From: Chryseobacterium defluvii
GTDB taxonomy: Bacteria > Bacteroidota > Bacteroidia > Flavobacteriales > Weeksellaceae
Direction: 5' to 3'
NCBI RefSeq assembly: GCF_003634775.1
Contig: NZ_RBXB01000002.1
Location: forward strand, 62,001 to 126,000
Length of the DNA: 64,000 nt
The notes under the pieces are model-generated. The model was not told the DNA's origin. It was given only the letters and a program-made list of their open reading frames with translations, and searched no databases. This document shows, one piece after another, positions 15,683-24,198 of this stretch (its first letter is position 1; every line of letters begins with the position of its first letter). The position numbers and the translations under genes were made by a program.

Positions 15683-16618
15683 TTATGCGAATGAAACTTG
15701 AATTGGGTCATTCAGCTTTTTATCCGTATAGACTATCAATTCTCTACTTTTTGCTTTGATTTTATTCCAGTAATGGTTTCCGGCAAATCTGCTTTCCAGA
15801 ACTTCCGCTTCTATACCGTTATCAGAAATTCTGATCTCATGAGGGTAGTATGAGAATTTTGAAAGCCCGAAGTCTCTGATTTCATCTTCATTGAAAATAT
15901 TTACTTCCCCGAAAAGTTGGGCAACATAAGAGTTATAGGGTTTCTTATATGTCTCTTCAGGATGTTCGTTTTGGATCAGTCTTCCATTTTGGAGAATCAC
16001 GATCTGGTCCAGCCATGGGATAATGTCTTGCAGTTCGTGAGTGGAAATGATCAGGGAGATATTATTTTGCTTCACATATCTGAACAGTCTTTCACGAAGC
16101 TCTATTTTTCTCGAAAAATCAAGATTACTAAAAGGCTCATCCAGGATAAGCAATTGGGGCATTACGGAAAGAGCTCTTGCAATAGCCACTCTTTGCTGTT
16201 GTCCGCCGCTTAAATATTTAGGGAGAACATGAGCAAATTCTTCTAATCCCACCACTTGCAGGAGTTCCTGAACAGTTTCTCTTTTTTTGGTTAAGTTGAT
16301 ATTTGAAATAAATTTCCCCACATTTTCAGCAACAGTAGCATAAGGCATCAGGTCGAAATTCTGTGCTACAAATTTCATTTCGGCTTCTCCCGGAACCAGG
16401 TTTCCTTTCGGGCCCAAAAGCCGGGTGCCGTTAAAAATAATCTCTCCGCCTTCCCAGTCTAAAAGTCCGTAAATCAAACTTAATAATGTTGATTTTCCGC
16501 ATCCGCTTTCTCCCGCCAATGCAATGATTTTACCCTCCTCAAATCTCAGATTGAGGTTCTGAAACAGAGGTTTTTCTTTGGAATATGAAAAATGTAGATT
16601 GTTTATTTCTAATAGCAT
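15683..16618 (-). CDS. ABC transporter ATP-binding protein (orphan)
   Basis: A 311-residue nucleotide-binding subunit. Walker A is GESGCGKST (residues 36-44), the Q-loop region FVAQNFDLMPYATVAENV, the signature LSGGQQQR (136-143), Walker B LLILDEPFSNLD and the H-loop STHE. The last about 90 residues (after VAQLFGEVNIFNEDEI) resemble the C-terminal regulatory extension of PotA/FbpC/MetN-like importers. No permease or binding protein gene is next to it, so the partner must be elsewhere. It drives transport across the inner membrane; substrate unknown. Confidence 0.92.
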   Translation of the reverse strand: MLLEINNLHFSYSKEKPLFQNLNLRFEEGKIIALAGESGCGKSTLLSLIYGLLDWEGGEIIFNGTRLLGPKGNLVPGEAEMKFVAQNFDLMPYATVAENVGKFISNINLTKKRETVQELLQVVGLEEFAHVLPKYLSGGQQQRVAIARALSVMPQLLILDEPFSNLDFSRKIELRERLFRYVKQNNISLIISTHELQDIIPWLDQIVILQNGRLIQNEHPEETYKKPYNSYVAQLFGEVNIFNEDEIRDFGLSKFSYYPHEIRISDNGIEAEVLESRFAGNHYWNKIKAKSRELIVYTDKKLNDPIQVSFA

Positions 16619-16691
16619 ATTACAAATGTACTATTTTTATAAAATAACGAAATTTTTTATTATATTAGCAGGAGTATTTTAAATATCAAAA

Positions 16692-17351
16692 ATGAGAAAA
16701 AAACTGTTTTCCCTGATTATCCCCGGCCTTTTTATTGCCGCTGTCACTATTTCCTGTAAAAAAGACAAGCCTCTTGCCAGTGAGAATAATGAAGTTACAA
16801 CGACAAAAGAAGGAGCTCAGTATACGTTGGATACTTTAAACAGTAAAGTGGAGTGGAAAGGATATAAAATATTTAAATCTGAAAGTACAAGCCATTTCGG
16901 AACCATTAAGTTTGAAACCGGTGATGTAACGGTAAAAGACGGAAAGCTTGAAAGCGGAAAATTTGTTGCAGATATGGGTTCCCTGACTTCTGTTGACCTT
17001 AAAGATGATGCAGAGCAATTAGGAAAGCTTAACGGACATCTGAAAAGCGGTGACTTCTTTGAAGTAGAGAAATTTCCAACGGCTTCTTATGAAATTACCA
17101 AAGTTACACCGGCAACGGAAGGGGATTACAATACACTTTTGGATGGGAATTTAACCATCAAGGGAATTACAAAACCTGCTCAGTTTAAAGCCAATGTTTC
17201 CGTAAAAGAAGGAGAAGTGAGCATTGCTACTGAGCCCAAAGATATTAAAAGAGAAGAGTTTGGCGTGAAGTTCCAGGCTCCTGCAGAGAATGGAGTGATT
17301 AAAGATGAGGTGACTCTTCAGATCAGCATCAAAGCTTTAGAAAAAAAATAA
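16692..17351 (+). CDS. YceI-family lipoprotein
   Basis: A 219-residue protein. The N-terminus is a lipoprotein signal with the lipobox TISC (Cys22), followed by a KKDKP linker. The YceI domain starts at about residue 45 (YTLDTLNSKVEWKGYKIF) and includes SHFGTIKFETGDVTVKDGKL, GDFFEVEKFPTASYEI and LTIKGITKPAQF, all classic YceI segments. YceI proteins form a lipocalin-like barrel that binds isoprenoid lipids such as quinones. Likely anchored in the periplasm or outer membrane. Followed by its own hairpin; separate from pheS. Confidence 0.93.
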   Translation: MRKKLFSLIIPGLFIAAVTISCKKDKPLASENNEVTTTKEGAQYTLDTLNSKVEWKGYKIFKSESTSHFGTIKFETGDVTVKDGKLESGKFVADMGSLTSVDLKDDAEQLGKLNGHLKSGDFFEVEKFPTASYEITKVTPATEGDYNTLLDGNLTIKGITKPAQFKANVSVKEGEVSIATEPKDIKREEFGVKFQAPAENGVIKDEVTLQISIKALEKK

Positions 17352-17382
17352 TTTTTTTATTTAAGTGAAATAAGTGATTGAA

Positions 17383-17413
17383 GTCTGCCTCCGATAAAGG
17401 GGCAGATTTTTTT
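17383..17413 (+). terminator. Terminator of the YceI gene
   Basis: TCTGCC (17383-17388) pairs with GGCAGA (17400-17405), then a run of T. Confidence 0.75.
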
Positions 17414-17448
17414 ATGACAAATAAAGAAAATTATTACACCGAAAAACC

Positions 17449-17456
17449 TTATTTTT
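17449..17456 (+). promoter_or_regulatory. -7 promoter element for pheS
   Basis: TATTTTTG followed by C matches TAnnTTTG, 27 bases before the pheS ATG at 17484. Confidence 0.55.
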
Positions 17457-17483
17457 GCAAAACATTTTTGAAAGGGTAAAAGA

Positions 17484-18494
17484 ATGATAGAAAAGATAGA
17501 AGAATTATTAGTCGAAGTAAACAGTTTCAATGCTACATCAAAAGAGGAAATAGAAAATTTCCGAATTAAGTATAATGGGAAAAAAGGAGTTCTGAATGAT
17601 TTTTTCGAAAAATTTAAAGAAGTTCCTAATGATCAGAAAAAAGAATTCGGGCAAAAGATCAACTCTCTGAAACAAGCTGTGGCTGTAAAATTGGAAGATC
17701 TGAAAAACGCTTCCGAATCTTCTATTGCAGTAGAGAAGGAAGATCTTACAAGACCTGCTTTTCCGTTGGATTTAGGTTCAAGACATCCTATTAATCTTGT
17801 TAAAAACAGAATTATTGAGATTTTCAAATCTATCGGGTTTGCGGTTGCAGACGGACCGGAAATTGAAGATGACTGGCATAACTTTACGGCCCTTAACCTT
17901 CCGGAATATCACCCGGCAAGAGATATGCAGGATACGTTCTTCATTGAGCAGAATCCGGACATCCTTTTAAGAACCCATACCTCTTCTGTGCAGATCCGTT
18001 ATATGGAGGAAAACCAACCTCCCATCAGAATTTTATCTCCCGGAAGAGTATTCAGGAATGAAGCGGTTTCTTCACGTTCTCACTGTATCTTCCATCAGAT
18101 TGAAGGATTGTATATTGATGAAAACGTAAGTTTCGCAGACTTGAAACAAACGATCCAGTTCTTTACTACAGAGCTTTTCGGAAAGTCTAAGATCAGAATG
18201 AGGCCTTCTTATTTCCCGTTCACAGAGCCAAGTGCTGAAATCGATGTATATTGGGGATTAAACTCTGAAACTGATTATAGAATTACAAAAGGAACAGGTT
18301 GGCTGGAAATTATGGGTTGCGGAATGGTAGATCCTGCCGTGTTGAAAAATGTGAATATCGATGCCGAGAAATATTCAGGATATGCTTTCGGAATGGGAAT
18401 TGAAAGAATCGTAATGCTTCTCTACCAAATGAGCGACATCCGAATGTTCTTTGAAAATGATATCAGAACGCTAGAACAGTTTAAAACATTATAA
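17484..18494 (+). CDS. pheS: Phenylalanine--tRNA ligase alpha subunit
   Basis: A 336-residue PheS, normal length. Residues 1 to about 90 form the N-terminal coiled coil that contacts tRNA. The class II catalytic core shows RHPINLVKNRIIEIFKSIGF, GPEIEDDWHNFTALNLPEYHPARDMQDTF (motif 1/2 region), LLRTHTSSVQIRYM and, at the end, GYAFGMGIERIVMLLYQ (motif 3 with its Arg). It charges tRNA-Phe together with PheT; pheT is not adjacent here, which is common in Bacteroidetes. Followed by a strong terminator. Confidence 0.97.
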   Translation: MIEKIEELLVEVNSFNATSKEEIENFRIKYNGKKGVLNDFFEKFKEVPNDQKKEFGQKINSLKQAVAVKLEDLKNASESSIAVEKEDLTRPAFPLDLGSRHPINLVKNRIIEIFKSIGFAVADGPEIEDDWHNFTALNLPEYHPARDMQDTFFIEQNPDILLRTHTSSVQIRYMEENQPPIRILSPGRVFRNEAVSSRSHCIFHQIEGLYIDENVSFADLKQTIQFFTTELFGKSKIRMRPSYFPFTEPSAEIDVYWGLNSETDYRITKGTGWLEIMGCGMVDPAVLKNVNIDAEKYSGYAFGMGIERIVMLLYQMSDIRMFFENDIRTLEQFKTL

Positions 18495-18500
18495 AAATCA

Positions 18501-18528
18501 AACCTCCGGAATTTCCGGAGGTTTTTTT
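18501..18528 (+). terminator. Terminator of pheS
   Basis: AACCTCCGGAA and TTCCGGAGGTT form an 11-bp stem with almost no loop (18501-18523), followed by seven T. The same stem sequence recurs at 18729-18748 and 19028-19047. Confidence 0.92.
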
Positions 18529-18598
18529 ATAGAAAAATATCTATTACCCTGACGATATATATCTAGGTTATTTTAAGTAATGTGCACTTATTTGTTAA

Positions 18599-18606
18599 TA
18601 TCTTTG
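18599..18606 (+). promoter_or_regulatory. -7 element of unit A
   Basis: TATCTTTG, a match to TAnnTTTG, conserved in position and flanks in unit B. No -33 TTG is seen. Confidence 0.45.
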
Positions 18607-18727
18607 TATTACAAATAAGGAATGAAAATTATTATAACAAATAATTAAAAATATTCTTTGATTTCAAACAAAACACAAATGATGAAAAAGAATCAGAGAA
18701 CTTATAAACACAAATGATGAAAACAGA

Positions 18728-18757
18728 AGCCTCCGTAATTTCCGGAGGTTTTTTTAT
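18728..18757 (+). terminator. Terminator of unit A
   Basis: CCTCCG (18730-18735) pairs with CGGAGG (18743-18748), followed by seven T. It is a slightly decayed copy of the pheS terminator stem. Confidence 0.8.
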
Positions 18758-18908
18758 TTTCAGTGACTCACCAAAAAATTCTTCAAAAAATCCGGGGTGT
18801 CTGTTTAATTAATTAAGCTGAAATGATTAAACCGTTTTATAGAAAAACATCTACAATTGTATCGACATATATCTAGGTCATTTCAAGTGATGAAAACTAA
18901 TCTATTAA

Positions 18909-18916
18909 TATCTTTG
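18909..18916 (+). promoter_or_regulatory. -7 element of unit B
   Basis: TATCTTTG in the same context as in unit A. Confidence 0.45.
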
Positions 18917-19025
18917 TACCAACAAATGAGAAATAAAAATTATTAATATGATCTTTGATTCTGAACATAAACACAAATGATAAAAAAGAATTAAAGACCA
19001 CATTTACACAAATGAGAAAAATAAG

Positions 19026-19059
19026 AAACCTCCGGAAATTCCGGAGGCTTTTTGTTTTT
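19026..19059 (+). terminator. Terminator of unit B
   Basis: CCTCCGGAA and TTCCGGAGG form a perfect stem (19029-19047), then CTTTTTGTTTTT. Same stem as after pheS. Confidence 0.85.
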
Positions 19060-19178
19060 AATTACTGACCTAAGAAACAAAACGTAATTAAAAACTTTTA
19101 TGAATATTTTTGCTTATTTTATAGTATGCGAAATGGAAAATTTCTTTTCGCCAAATATAGATTCTTGTCACTTTCTCA

Positions 19179-21614
19179 TTAACTTTTTTCAGTTTTCTTC
19201 TTTTTCGCCCAGCTTTTCACCGTGTTATAATCTAAAAAATAAGTCAGCTTTAAAGAAAAATTATTTACCATCGGTTCATTGAAAAGAACATCATAATTGT
19301 TTTTCACATTTAATCTTGATGTTTCAAGGTAATTGGACGTGGCATTTCTGTACAATAGAGTCAGTTGGCTGCCCGGTGCAAACCACCATGAAAATCTTAA
19401 ATCAACATTCCAAGCATTATAGGTTCCGTTTAAATTTTTATCGAAGTCAGAAGTATCTGTTAAGCTTCCATCCTGATTAAGCGTATAAAACTGTTTATAG
19501 GTAACATCTGAAAAATAATGACGGAAAGCTAAAGACAGAGCCATTTTTTCATTGAAAGTGTATTTTGAAGTCAAAGCATTTTCATAAGTGTTTCTTTGTC
19601 TTCTGCCGATGAAAATATCCGTATCATTTTTTCCGGCAAACCCTTTTTCATTATTACTGAAACTTGGATTGAAGGTCCAGTGAACATTAAATTTATCTGA
19701 AAACCTGTAACGAAGCCCGAAATTGGTGAAAACCTGGTTCCTTCCTTTTTCATTAAAGGCGTAATAATCCACGGTGAAATTATACTGGAGCTTCTTTCGA
19801 CTGTCACTCTCAAACCAAACCCATGAATCGAAATATCCGGGAACTTTAAGATGTCTTCCGAAAGTTCGGGGTTCATAAATATCATTCTGCCCGAAAGGCG
19901 TAAACTCAATTCCCCCTCCGAAAACCCTGAATTTTTTATCTGTGAAGCTATTGTTATTATTGAATATAAGATTGGAAAATATAAAAGGTTCCAATCTGTG
20001 GTAATAATTGATATTGAAGTTGAGGTAGATATTGTTGAATTTTTCTGTAGGTTGCAGAATTCTGTACCCATACCATGCATTGTAATTGGCAAAATTGGTT
20101 TTCGTAGAAAATCCCAGGTCATTGATGTTCCAGTCTTTTGTCGTCACATTCCCGTTAATCGAAAAACGGTTTTTTCCGGCAATCTTTTCAAATCCGGCTT
20201 CTCCGCGGGCTCCAAACTTGGTTTCTCCGTTCATTACCCAACTGCCTTTTAAGCTACCAAATGTTTTATAAATATTTTTCTTGTTATTAATATCCCAAAG
20301 AATCCCTGTTGCATTGGCATCGCGGAAATTGCCGTCTCTTGTTACATTGGTATTGACTAAAGAAACAGAAGAGTTTCCGTTAAACCTTTGATCAAAAACC
20401 AAAACACTGTAATTCGTCCAGGGCTCTACCACTTCTTTTCTTTTTTCGCCGGTTTCATAATTAAGGATTGTGGCTTCCATTTTCTGGGTTACTCCGTTAA
20501 AAAAACCTATTCCCAATCCGCCGTTGGTTCTTCCTGATATTTTAAAAGCATTAAACAGTTTTACTTTTGCAGGATATTCCAGGACTTCTTCCTTTTCATT
20601 GGTAACGGGGTATGCTGTAGGCTCACCGCCAACTCTTCTGGAATAGAACATTCCGCCTTTGCTGAAAAGTTCGGTTCCTTCCGTGAAAAATGTCCGTTGT
20701 TCTGAAAACTGCTGTTCAAAAGGAGTTAAATTTAAAATTGAATTGTCAAAATTAGCCTGTCCGAAATCCGGAATCAAGGTCATATCAAATGTAAAGGCAT
20801 CGTTGATGCCGTACTTTACATCCATTCCACCGTTGAAGCTTGAAGTGGTTTTTCCGTCAAAATTATTGATGTACGTAGAGAAGTAAGGCGTAAAAGATAG
20901 CCGGGTAGGAGGGTTGATGTTTTCAATCCCCTGTAAGATTCCATCAAATAAAGTGTAGGAATTTTTTTGATTATCCACGAAGTTCCAGTCATAGGATGTT
21001 TTTATCCTTTGAATCCTGCGGAACATATTCATTCCCCATTCCTGAACATTGCTGCCGGGAAATCTCAGTTCCGAATAAGGGATTTTTATTTCTGCGGCCC
21101 AACCTTTATCATTGATTTTGGCTCCGCTGTACCAAATAGAATTCCAGGATTCATCTTCACCGTCACTGGTCATTTTGGCATCAAACTGGACTCCTGCAGC
21201 GGTGACTACAAATTCCAGGCTCTGCTGTTTATCATTATATCCGTTCAGCGTTACTCCGAAAAAATCATCATTATTGATTCCATCTCTTTCCGTAAGCTCT
21301 TTAGCTACTTTGTGGGGAGTAGGGTCATACATTTGAGCCCCGAAATAAATTCCCGTATCATCATATAAAATCCGCACTTCCGTTCTTATAGAATCAGCCT
21401 GTGGTTTTCCATTGTTGGGATTTCTCTCAATAAAATCGGTAGCTATGGGAGCATTTTGCCATTCCGGGTCATCGAGGATGCCATCAATTTTGGGTGATGA
21501 TGAGGTTTTGGTAATGGTGATTTTCTTTCGTATGATATTGTCTTGATCTTTTTTCTGTGAATAAATAAGGGAAAAAGAGATGGAGAATATAATAATAAGT
21601 AATCTGGTTTTCAT
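19179..21614 (-). CDS. DUF5916 outer-membrane protein with CBM9-like domain
   Basis: About 811 residues from the ATG at 21614, which opens a signal peptide (MKTRLLIIIFSISFSLIYSQ); an upstream in-frame start 11 codons earlier would bury it. Residues about 30-220 form a carbohydrate-binding family 9-like domain (KIDGILDDPEWQNAP, VRILYDDTGIYFGAQMYD). The remaining about 580 residues are the DUF5916 region, full of alternating aromatic strands (FTPYFSTYINNFDG, FTDKKFRVFGGGIEFTP) and ending in LKLTYFLDYNTV, typical of an outer-membrane beta barrel. Function of the family is unknown. Monocistronic. Confidence 0.88.
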   Translation of the reverse strand: MKTRLLIIIFSISFSLIYSQKKDQDNIIRKKITITKTSSSPKIDGILDDPEWQNAPIATDFIERNPNNGKPQADSIRTEVRILYDDTGIYFGAQMYDPTPHKVAKELTERDGINNDDFFGVTLNGYNDKQQSLEFVVTAAGVQFDAKMTSDGEDESWNSIWYSGAKINDKGWAAEIKIPYSELRFPGSNVQEWGMNMFRRIQRIKTSYDWNFVDNQKNSYTLFDGILQGIENINPPTRLSFTPYFSTYINNFDGKTTSSFNGGMDVKYGINDAFTFDMTLIPDFGQANFDNSILNLTPFEQQFSEQRTFFTEGTELFSKGGMFYSRRVGGEPTAYPVTNEKEEVLEYPAKVKLFNAFKISGRTNGGLGIGFFNGVTQKMEATILNYETGEKRKEVVEPWTNYSVLVFDQRFNGNSSVSLVNTNVTRDGNFRDANATGILWDINNKKNIYKTFGSLKGSWVMNGETKFGARGEAGFEKIAGKNRFSINGNVTTKDWNINDLGFSTKTNFANYNAWYGYRILQPTEKFNNIYLNFNINYYHRLEPFIFSNLIFNNNNSFTDKKFRVFGGGIEFTPFGQNDIYEPRTFGRHLKVPGYFDSWVWFESDSRKKLQYNFTVDYYAFNEKGRNQVFTNFGLRYRFSDKFNVHWTFNPSFSNNEKGFAGKNDTDIFIGRRQRNTYENALTSKYTFNEKMALSLAFRHYFSDVTYKQFYTLNQDGSLTDTSDFDKNLNGTYNAWNVDLRFSWWFAPGSQLTLLYRNATSNYLETSRLNVKNNYDVLFNEPMVNNFSLKLTYFLDYNTVKSWAKKKKTEKS

Positions 21615-21676
21615 GTTTCTTAGTGTTATACAATCATGACAATCCAACTTTATGATCTATTACATATCCTATAAAA

Positions 21677-21706
21677 AAATGTCTGCATTTTTTTTGCAGA
21701 CATTTT
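21677..21706 (-). terminator. Terminator of the DUF3108 gene
   Basis: AAAATGTCTGCA (21677-21688) pairs with TGCAGACATTTT (21695-21706), followed by T on the minus strand. Confidence 0.85.
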
Positions 21707-21727
21707 ATATTGGAAAAATTTATCTCT

Positions 21728-22498
21728 TTATTTTGTAAACTTTAAAGGGAATTTTACGTTTTTGTAACTTTCGATACTTGCTTTTAAGGAACCTACGGCC
21801 AATTCTGCCTTTAACAGAACCGGTATGTGATTGGCATCATTGGAAACCCACATCGTTACGCCTTCTTTTTCCTTAAATACCCTGCCGCTTTTCACAGACG
21901 GAATAATTTTTAAACAATTAATGGTTCCGAACTTGGTTTTCAGGTTCTCTGTTCCGATCACTTTCAGCTGGAACGGAAACATTTCATCATCAATCCAGAC
22001 ATTCATATTGATAACAGTGCCTACTTTAAGCTCACCGGGACTTTTACTTCTCAGGAAATAAAAACAGGAAAGCATATCCTGAACGCCTTTTACAGATTTT
22101 ATCACCTTAGAACCATTGGCGGGATTCTTTTTATCTGTTAGGATTAATGTATGATTATCATGATTGAAAGTGGTTTCAAAGTGTTGGCGGTATCCTCCCT
22201 CCTTTACGTTTCTCACATAAAAGCTTGGCAGGCCAGTGTTGGTATTAATGAAGCTTTCATACAGATCCTCTACCTTGAAGAACGCTTTTACGGCACCTGT
22301 TGTTTGTCCGGTTCCTTTAGCATAAAGATGGGGGACTCCTTTATAGTTGGTCTTCTGAGTGGTGAGGTTGGCTGTTCCTGCATTCAGAAACCCATAATGG
22401 ATTCTGAAAGTGATCGATTCTCCGTCTGCAATATTGTCTATCTGTCCAAAACCGAAGCAGAATATGAATATGGTAATGATATTTAAAATTTTCTTCAT
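21728..22498 (-). CDS. DUF3108 periplasmic protein
   Basis: A 256-residue secreted protein with signal peptide MKKILNIITIFIFCFGFGQ. The mature part matches DUF3108: ESITFRIHYGFLNAGTANL at the start, DLYESFINTNTGLPSFYVRNVKEGGY, VQDMLSCFYFLRSKSPGEL and MWVSNDANHIPVLLKAELAVGS near the end. The fold is predicted to be a beta barrel-like sheet in the periplasm; function not known. It faces away from the ferredoxin reductase gene and has its own terminator. Confidence 0.88.
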   Translation of the reverse strand: MKKILNIITIFIFCFGFGQIDNIADGESITFRIHYGFLNAGTANLTTQKTNYKGVPHLYAKGTGQTTGAVKAFFKVEDLYESFINTNTGLPSFYVRNVKEGGYRQHFETTFNHDNHTLILTDKKNPANGSKVIKSVKGVQDMLSCFYFLRSKSPGELKVGTVINMNVWIDDEMFPFQLKVIGTENLKTKFGTINCLKIIPSVKSGRVFKEKEGVTMWVSNDANHIPVLLKAELAVGSLKASIESYKNVKFPLKFTK

Positions 22499-22613
22499 AA
22501 TTTGAATTTTACAAAAAGGCTGCCAAATTGAATATCTTTATTTTTTTGAAGCTATTTGATAAATCTCAGGTTTTTATTTAGACTCAATTAAATATGCTTC
22601 GCATTAAAATTAG

Positions 22614-22621
22614 TAAATTTG
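22614..22621 (+). promoter_or_regulatory. -7 promoter element for the ferredoxin reductase gene
   Basis: TAAATTTG followed by C fits TAnnTTTG; 33 bases before the ATG at 22655. Confidence 0.55.
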
Positions 22622-22654
22622 CAGATACGCATATAATTAAATTATCTTATTATT

Positions 22655-23710
22655 ATGATAACTACCGATATATTGATCATAGGAGCCGGGCCAACCGGGC
22701 TTTTTGCTGTGTTTGAAGCAGGTTTACTTAAAATGAAGTGTCATATCATCGATGCACTTCCTCAACCGGGAGGACAATTGGCAGAGCTTTATCCTAAAAA
22801 GCCTATTTTTGATATTCCGGGGTATCCATCGGTAAATGCGGGAGAATTGGTAGATAATTTAATGGAACAGATCAAACAATTCCAGCCAGGATTCACATTA
22901 GGTGAAACGGCTGTTTCTTATACAAAAGTAGATGATGAATGGTTTGAAGTAATTACCAATAAGGGAACCGTTCACAGAGCTAAAGCCATTGCGATTGCAG
23001 GAGGTTTAGGCACGTTTGAACCTAGAAAACCAACTATTGAAAATATTGCTGACTATGAAGAAAAAGGCCTTGAATATTTTGTAAAAGAGCCTGAACATTT
23101 CAGAAACAAAAAAGTAGTTATTGCCGGAGGTGGAGATTCTGCCCTTGACTGGAGTATTTTCTTATCCAATGTGGCAAGTGAAGTCACTTTGATCCACAGA
23201 AGAAATGAGTTCAGGGGAGCTTTGGATTCTGTAGAGAAAGTTCAGGATCTGAAAAATGAAGGAAAGATTAAATTAATTACTCCTGCTGAAGTTACAGCGA
23301 TCAAGGGTGACGGAAAAGTTGAAGCGATCACTGTAGAAGTTGAAGGTCAGGAAGCGTACGATATTGAAACAGATTATTTTATTCCTTTATTCGGATTAAC
23401 ACCAAAATTGGGTGAGATCGGAAACTGGGGACTGAATATCGAGAAAAATGCAATTGTTGTGAACAACGCGTTAGATTATCAGACGAATATTGATGGTATT
23501 TATGCCATCGGAGATATCAATACTTATCCCGGAAAATTAAAACTGATCCTTTGTGGTTTCCATGAGGCTACTTTAATGTGCCAAAGCGTTTACAACAGAT
23601 TAAATCCTGGTAAAAAATACGTTTTAAAGTATACAACCGTAAGTGGAGTAGACGGATTCGACGGAAGCCGTAAGGAAGCAGAGAAAGCTGTTGTGAAAAA
23701 AATTGACTAA
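22655..23710 (+). CDS. Ferredoxin--NADP reductase, thioredoxin-reductase-like type
   Basis: A 351-residue FAD/NAD(P) enzyme. The FAD loop is IIGAGPTGLFAVFEAG (residues 7-22), followed by PQPGGQLAELYPKKPIFDIPGYP; the NADPH domain has VVIAGGGDSALDWSIFLSN. It lacks the CxxC of thioredoxin reductase, as expected for the FNR type found in Firmicutes, Chlorobi and Bacteroidetes. The C-terminal IYAIGDINTYPGKLKLILCGFHEATL closes the FAD site. A 2Fe-2S ferredoxin follows 84 bases later, its likely partner. Cytoplasmic electron transfer between NADPH and ferredoxin. Confidence 0.92.
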   Translation: MITTDILIIGAGPTGLFAVFEAGLLKMKCHIIDALPQPGGQLAELYPKKPIFDIPGYPSVNAGELVDNLMEQIKQFQPGFTLGETAVSYTKVDDEWFEVITNKGTVHRAKAIAIAGGLGTFEPRKPTIENIADYEEKGLEYFVKEPEHFRNKKVVIAGGGDSALDWSIFLSNVASEVTLIHRRNEFRGALDSVEKVQDLKNEGKIKLITPAEVTAIKGDGKVEAITVEVEGQEAYDIETDYFIPLFGLTPKLGEIGNWGLNIEKNAIVVNNALDYQTNIDGIYAIGDINTYPGKLKLILCGFHEATLMCQSVYNRLNPGKKYVLKYTTVSGVDGFDGSRKEAEKAVVKKID

Positions 23711-23794
23711 ATTAGTTGTCAGTTGACGGCTGGTCAGTTGCAAGTTAAAAACTGGCTGTTACTATCAACGAACAAAGAACAATGATCAACTGGA

Positions 23795-24124
23795 ATGAGT
23801 GATATTAATATAAAAATTACCGATAGAGAAGGGGTTAGCCACGATATTATTGCTCCAACGGATATGTCCATGAACTTAATGGAAGTCATCCGTTCATATG
23901 AGCTTGCTGAAGAGGGTACGATTGGAGTTTGTGGAGGAATGGCGATGTGTGCATCCTGTCAGGTATATGTAGTTAACGATCCCGGTTTAGAGCCGATGGG
24001 TGATGAAGAAGATGCGATGTTAGGAGAAGCTTTCCATGTGAAAGATAACAGCAGATTGGGATGCCAGTTGCATATCATGCCTGAAATGGAGGGGCTTGAA
24101 GTGGAGATTGCTCCGTATCCTTAG
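23795..24124 (+). CDS. 2Fe-2S ferredoxin, adrenodoxin/Isc type
   Basis: A 109-residue ferredoxin with the cluster ligands in CGGMAMCASCQVYV (C-x5-C-x2-C) and a fourth Cys in SRLGCQLHI. The segment PGLEPMGDEEDAMLGEAF is the acidic interaction loop of adrenodoxin-like proteins. It lies downstream of the ferredoxin reductase, with which it probably forms a redox pair feeding P450s, Fe-S assembly or haem-related steps; the client is unknown. A terminator follows at 24148. Confidence 0.93.
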   Translation: MSDINIKITDREGVSHDIIAPTDMSMNLMEVIRSYELAEEGTIGVCGGMAMCASCQVYVVNDPGLEPMGDEEDAMLGEAFHVKDNSRLGCQLHIMPEMEGLEVEIAPYP

Positions 24125-24147
24125 AAAATTTTTAATTTAAATGATAA

Positions 24148-24185
24148 AAAACTCCCGAAGATTTTTCTTTGGGAGTTTTGTTTTT
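24148..24185 (+). terminator. Terminator of the ferredoxin gene
   Basis: AAAACTCCC (24148-24156) pairs with GGGAGTTTT (24171-24179), followed by GTTTTT. Confidence 0.85.
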
Positions 24186-24198
24186 ATAGTCAAAAATA

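Larger units (their letters stand above)
18528..18757 (+). repeat. Tandem intergenic unit A: putative short transcript
   Basis: First of two diverged copies (unit B is 18837-19059, about 309 bases further). Shared landmarks in order: TATAGAAAAA, ATATATCTAGGT, TTAATATCTTTGTA (holding a TATCTTTG -7 element), CTTTGATT, two ACACAAATGA boxes 35 bases apart (18673 and 18708), and a CCTCCG...CGGAGG hairpin with T-tract. A 12-codon ORF MMKKNQRTYKHK starts in the first box. No known RNA family is recognised. Confidence 0.7.
18837..19059 (+). repeat. Tandem intergenic unit B: putative short transcript
   Basis: Second, diverged copy of unit A with the same order of landmarks: ATATATCTAGGT, TTAATATCTTTGTA with the -7 element at 18909-18916, two ACACAAATGA boxes 36 bases apart (18971 and 19007), and a terminator. 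The short ORF in the first box is cut to MIKKN, while the second box starts an 18-codon ORF (MRKIRNLRKFRRLF...) that runs through the terminator stem. The coding potential is not conserved, so an RNA function is the better guess. Confidence 0.65.

Noticed and set aside
18673..18720. CRISPR-like repeat in the post-pheS units
   Set aside because: Only two boxes per unit, 35-36 bases apart, with no spacer variety, no leader and no cas genes.
19571..20122. A 183-codon frame inside the DUF5916 gene on the same strand
   Set aside because: It is a shifted frame of a large beta-barrel gene with no start signal and low-complexity Ile/Ser content.
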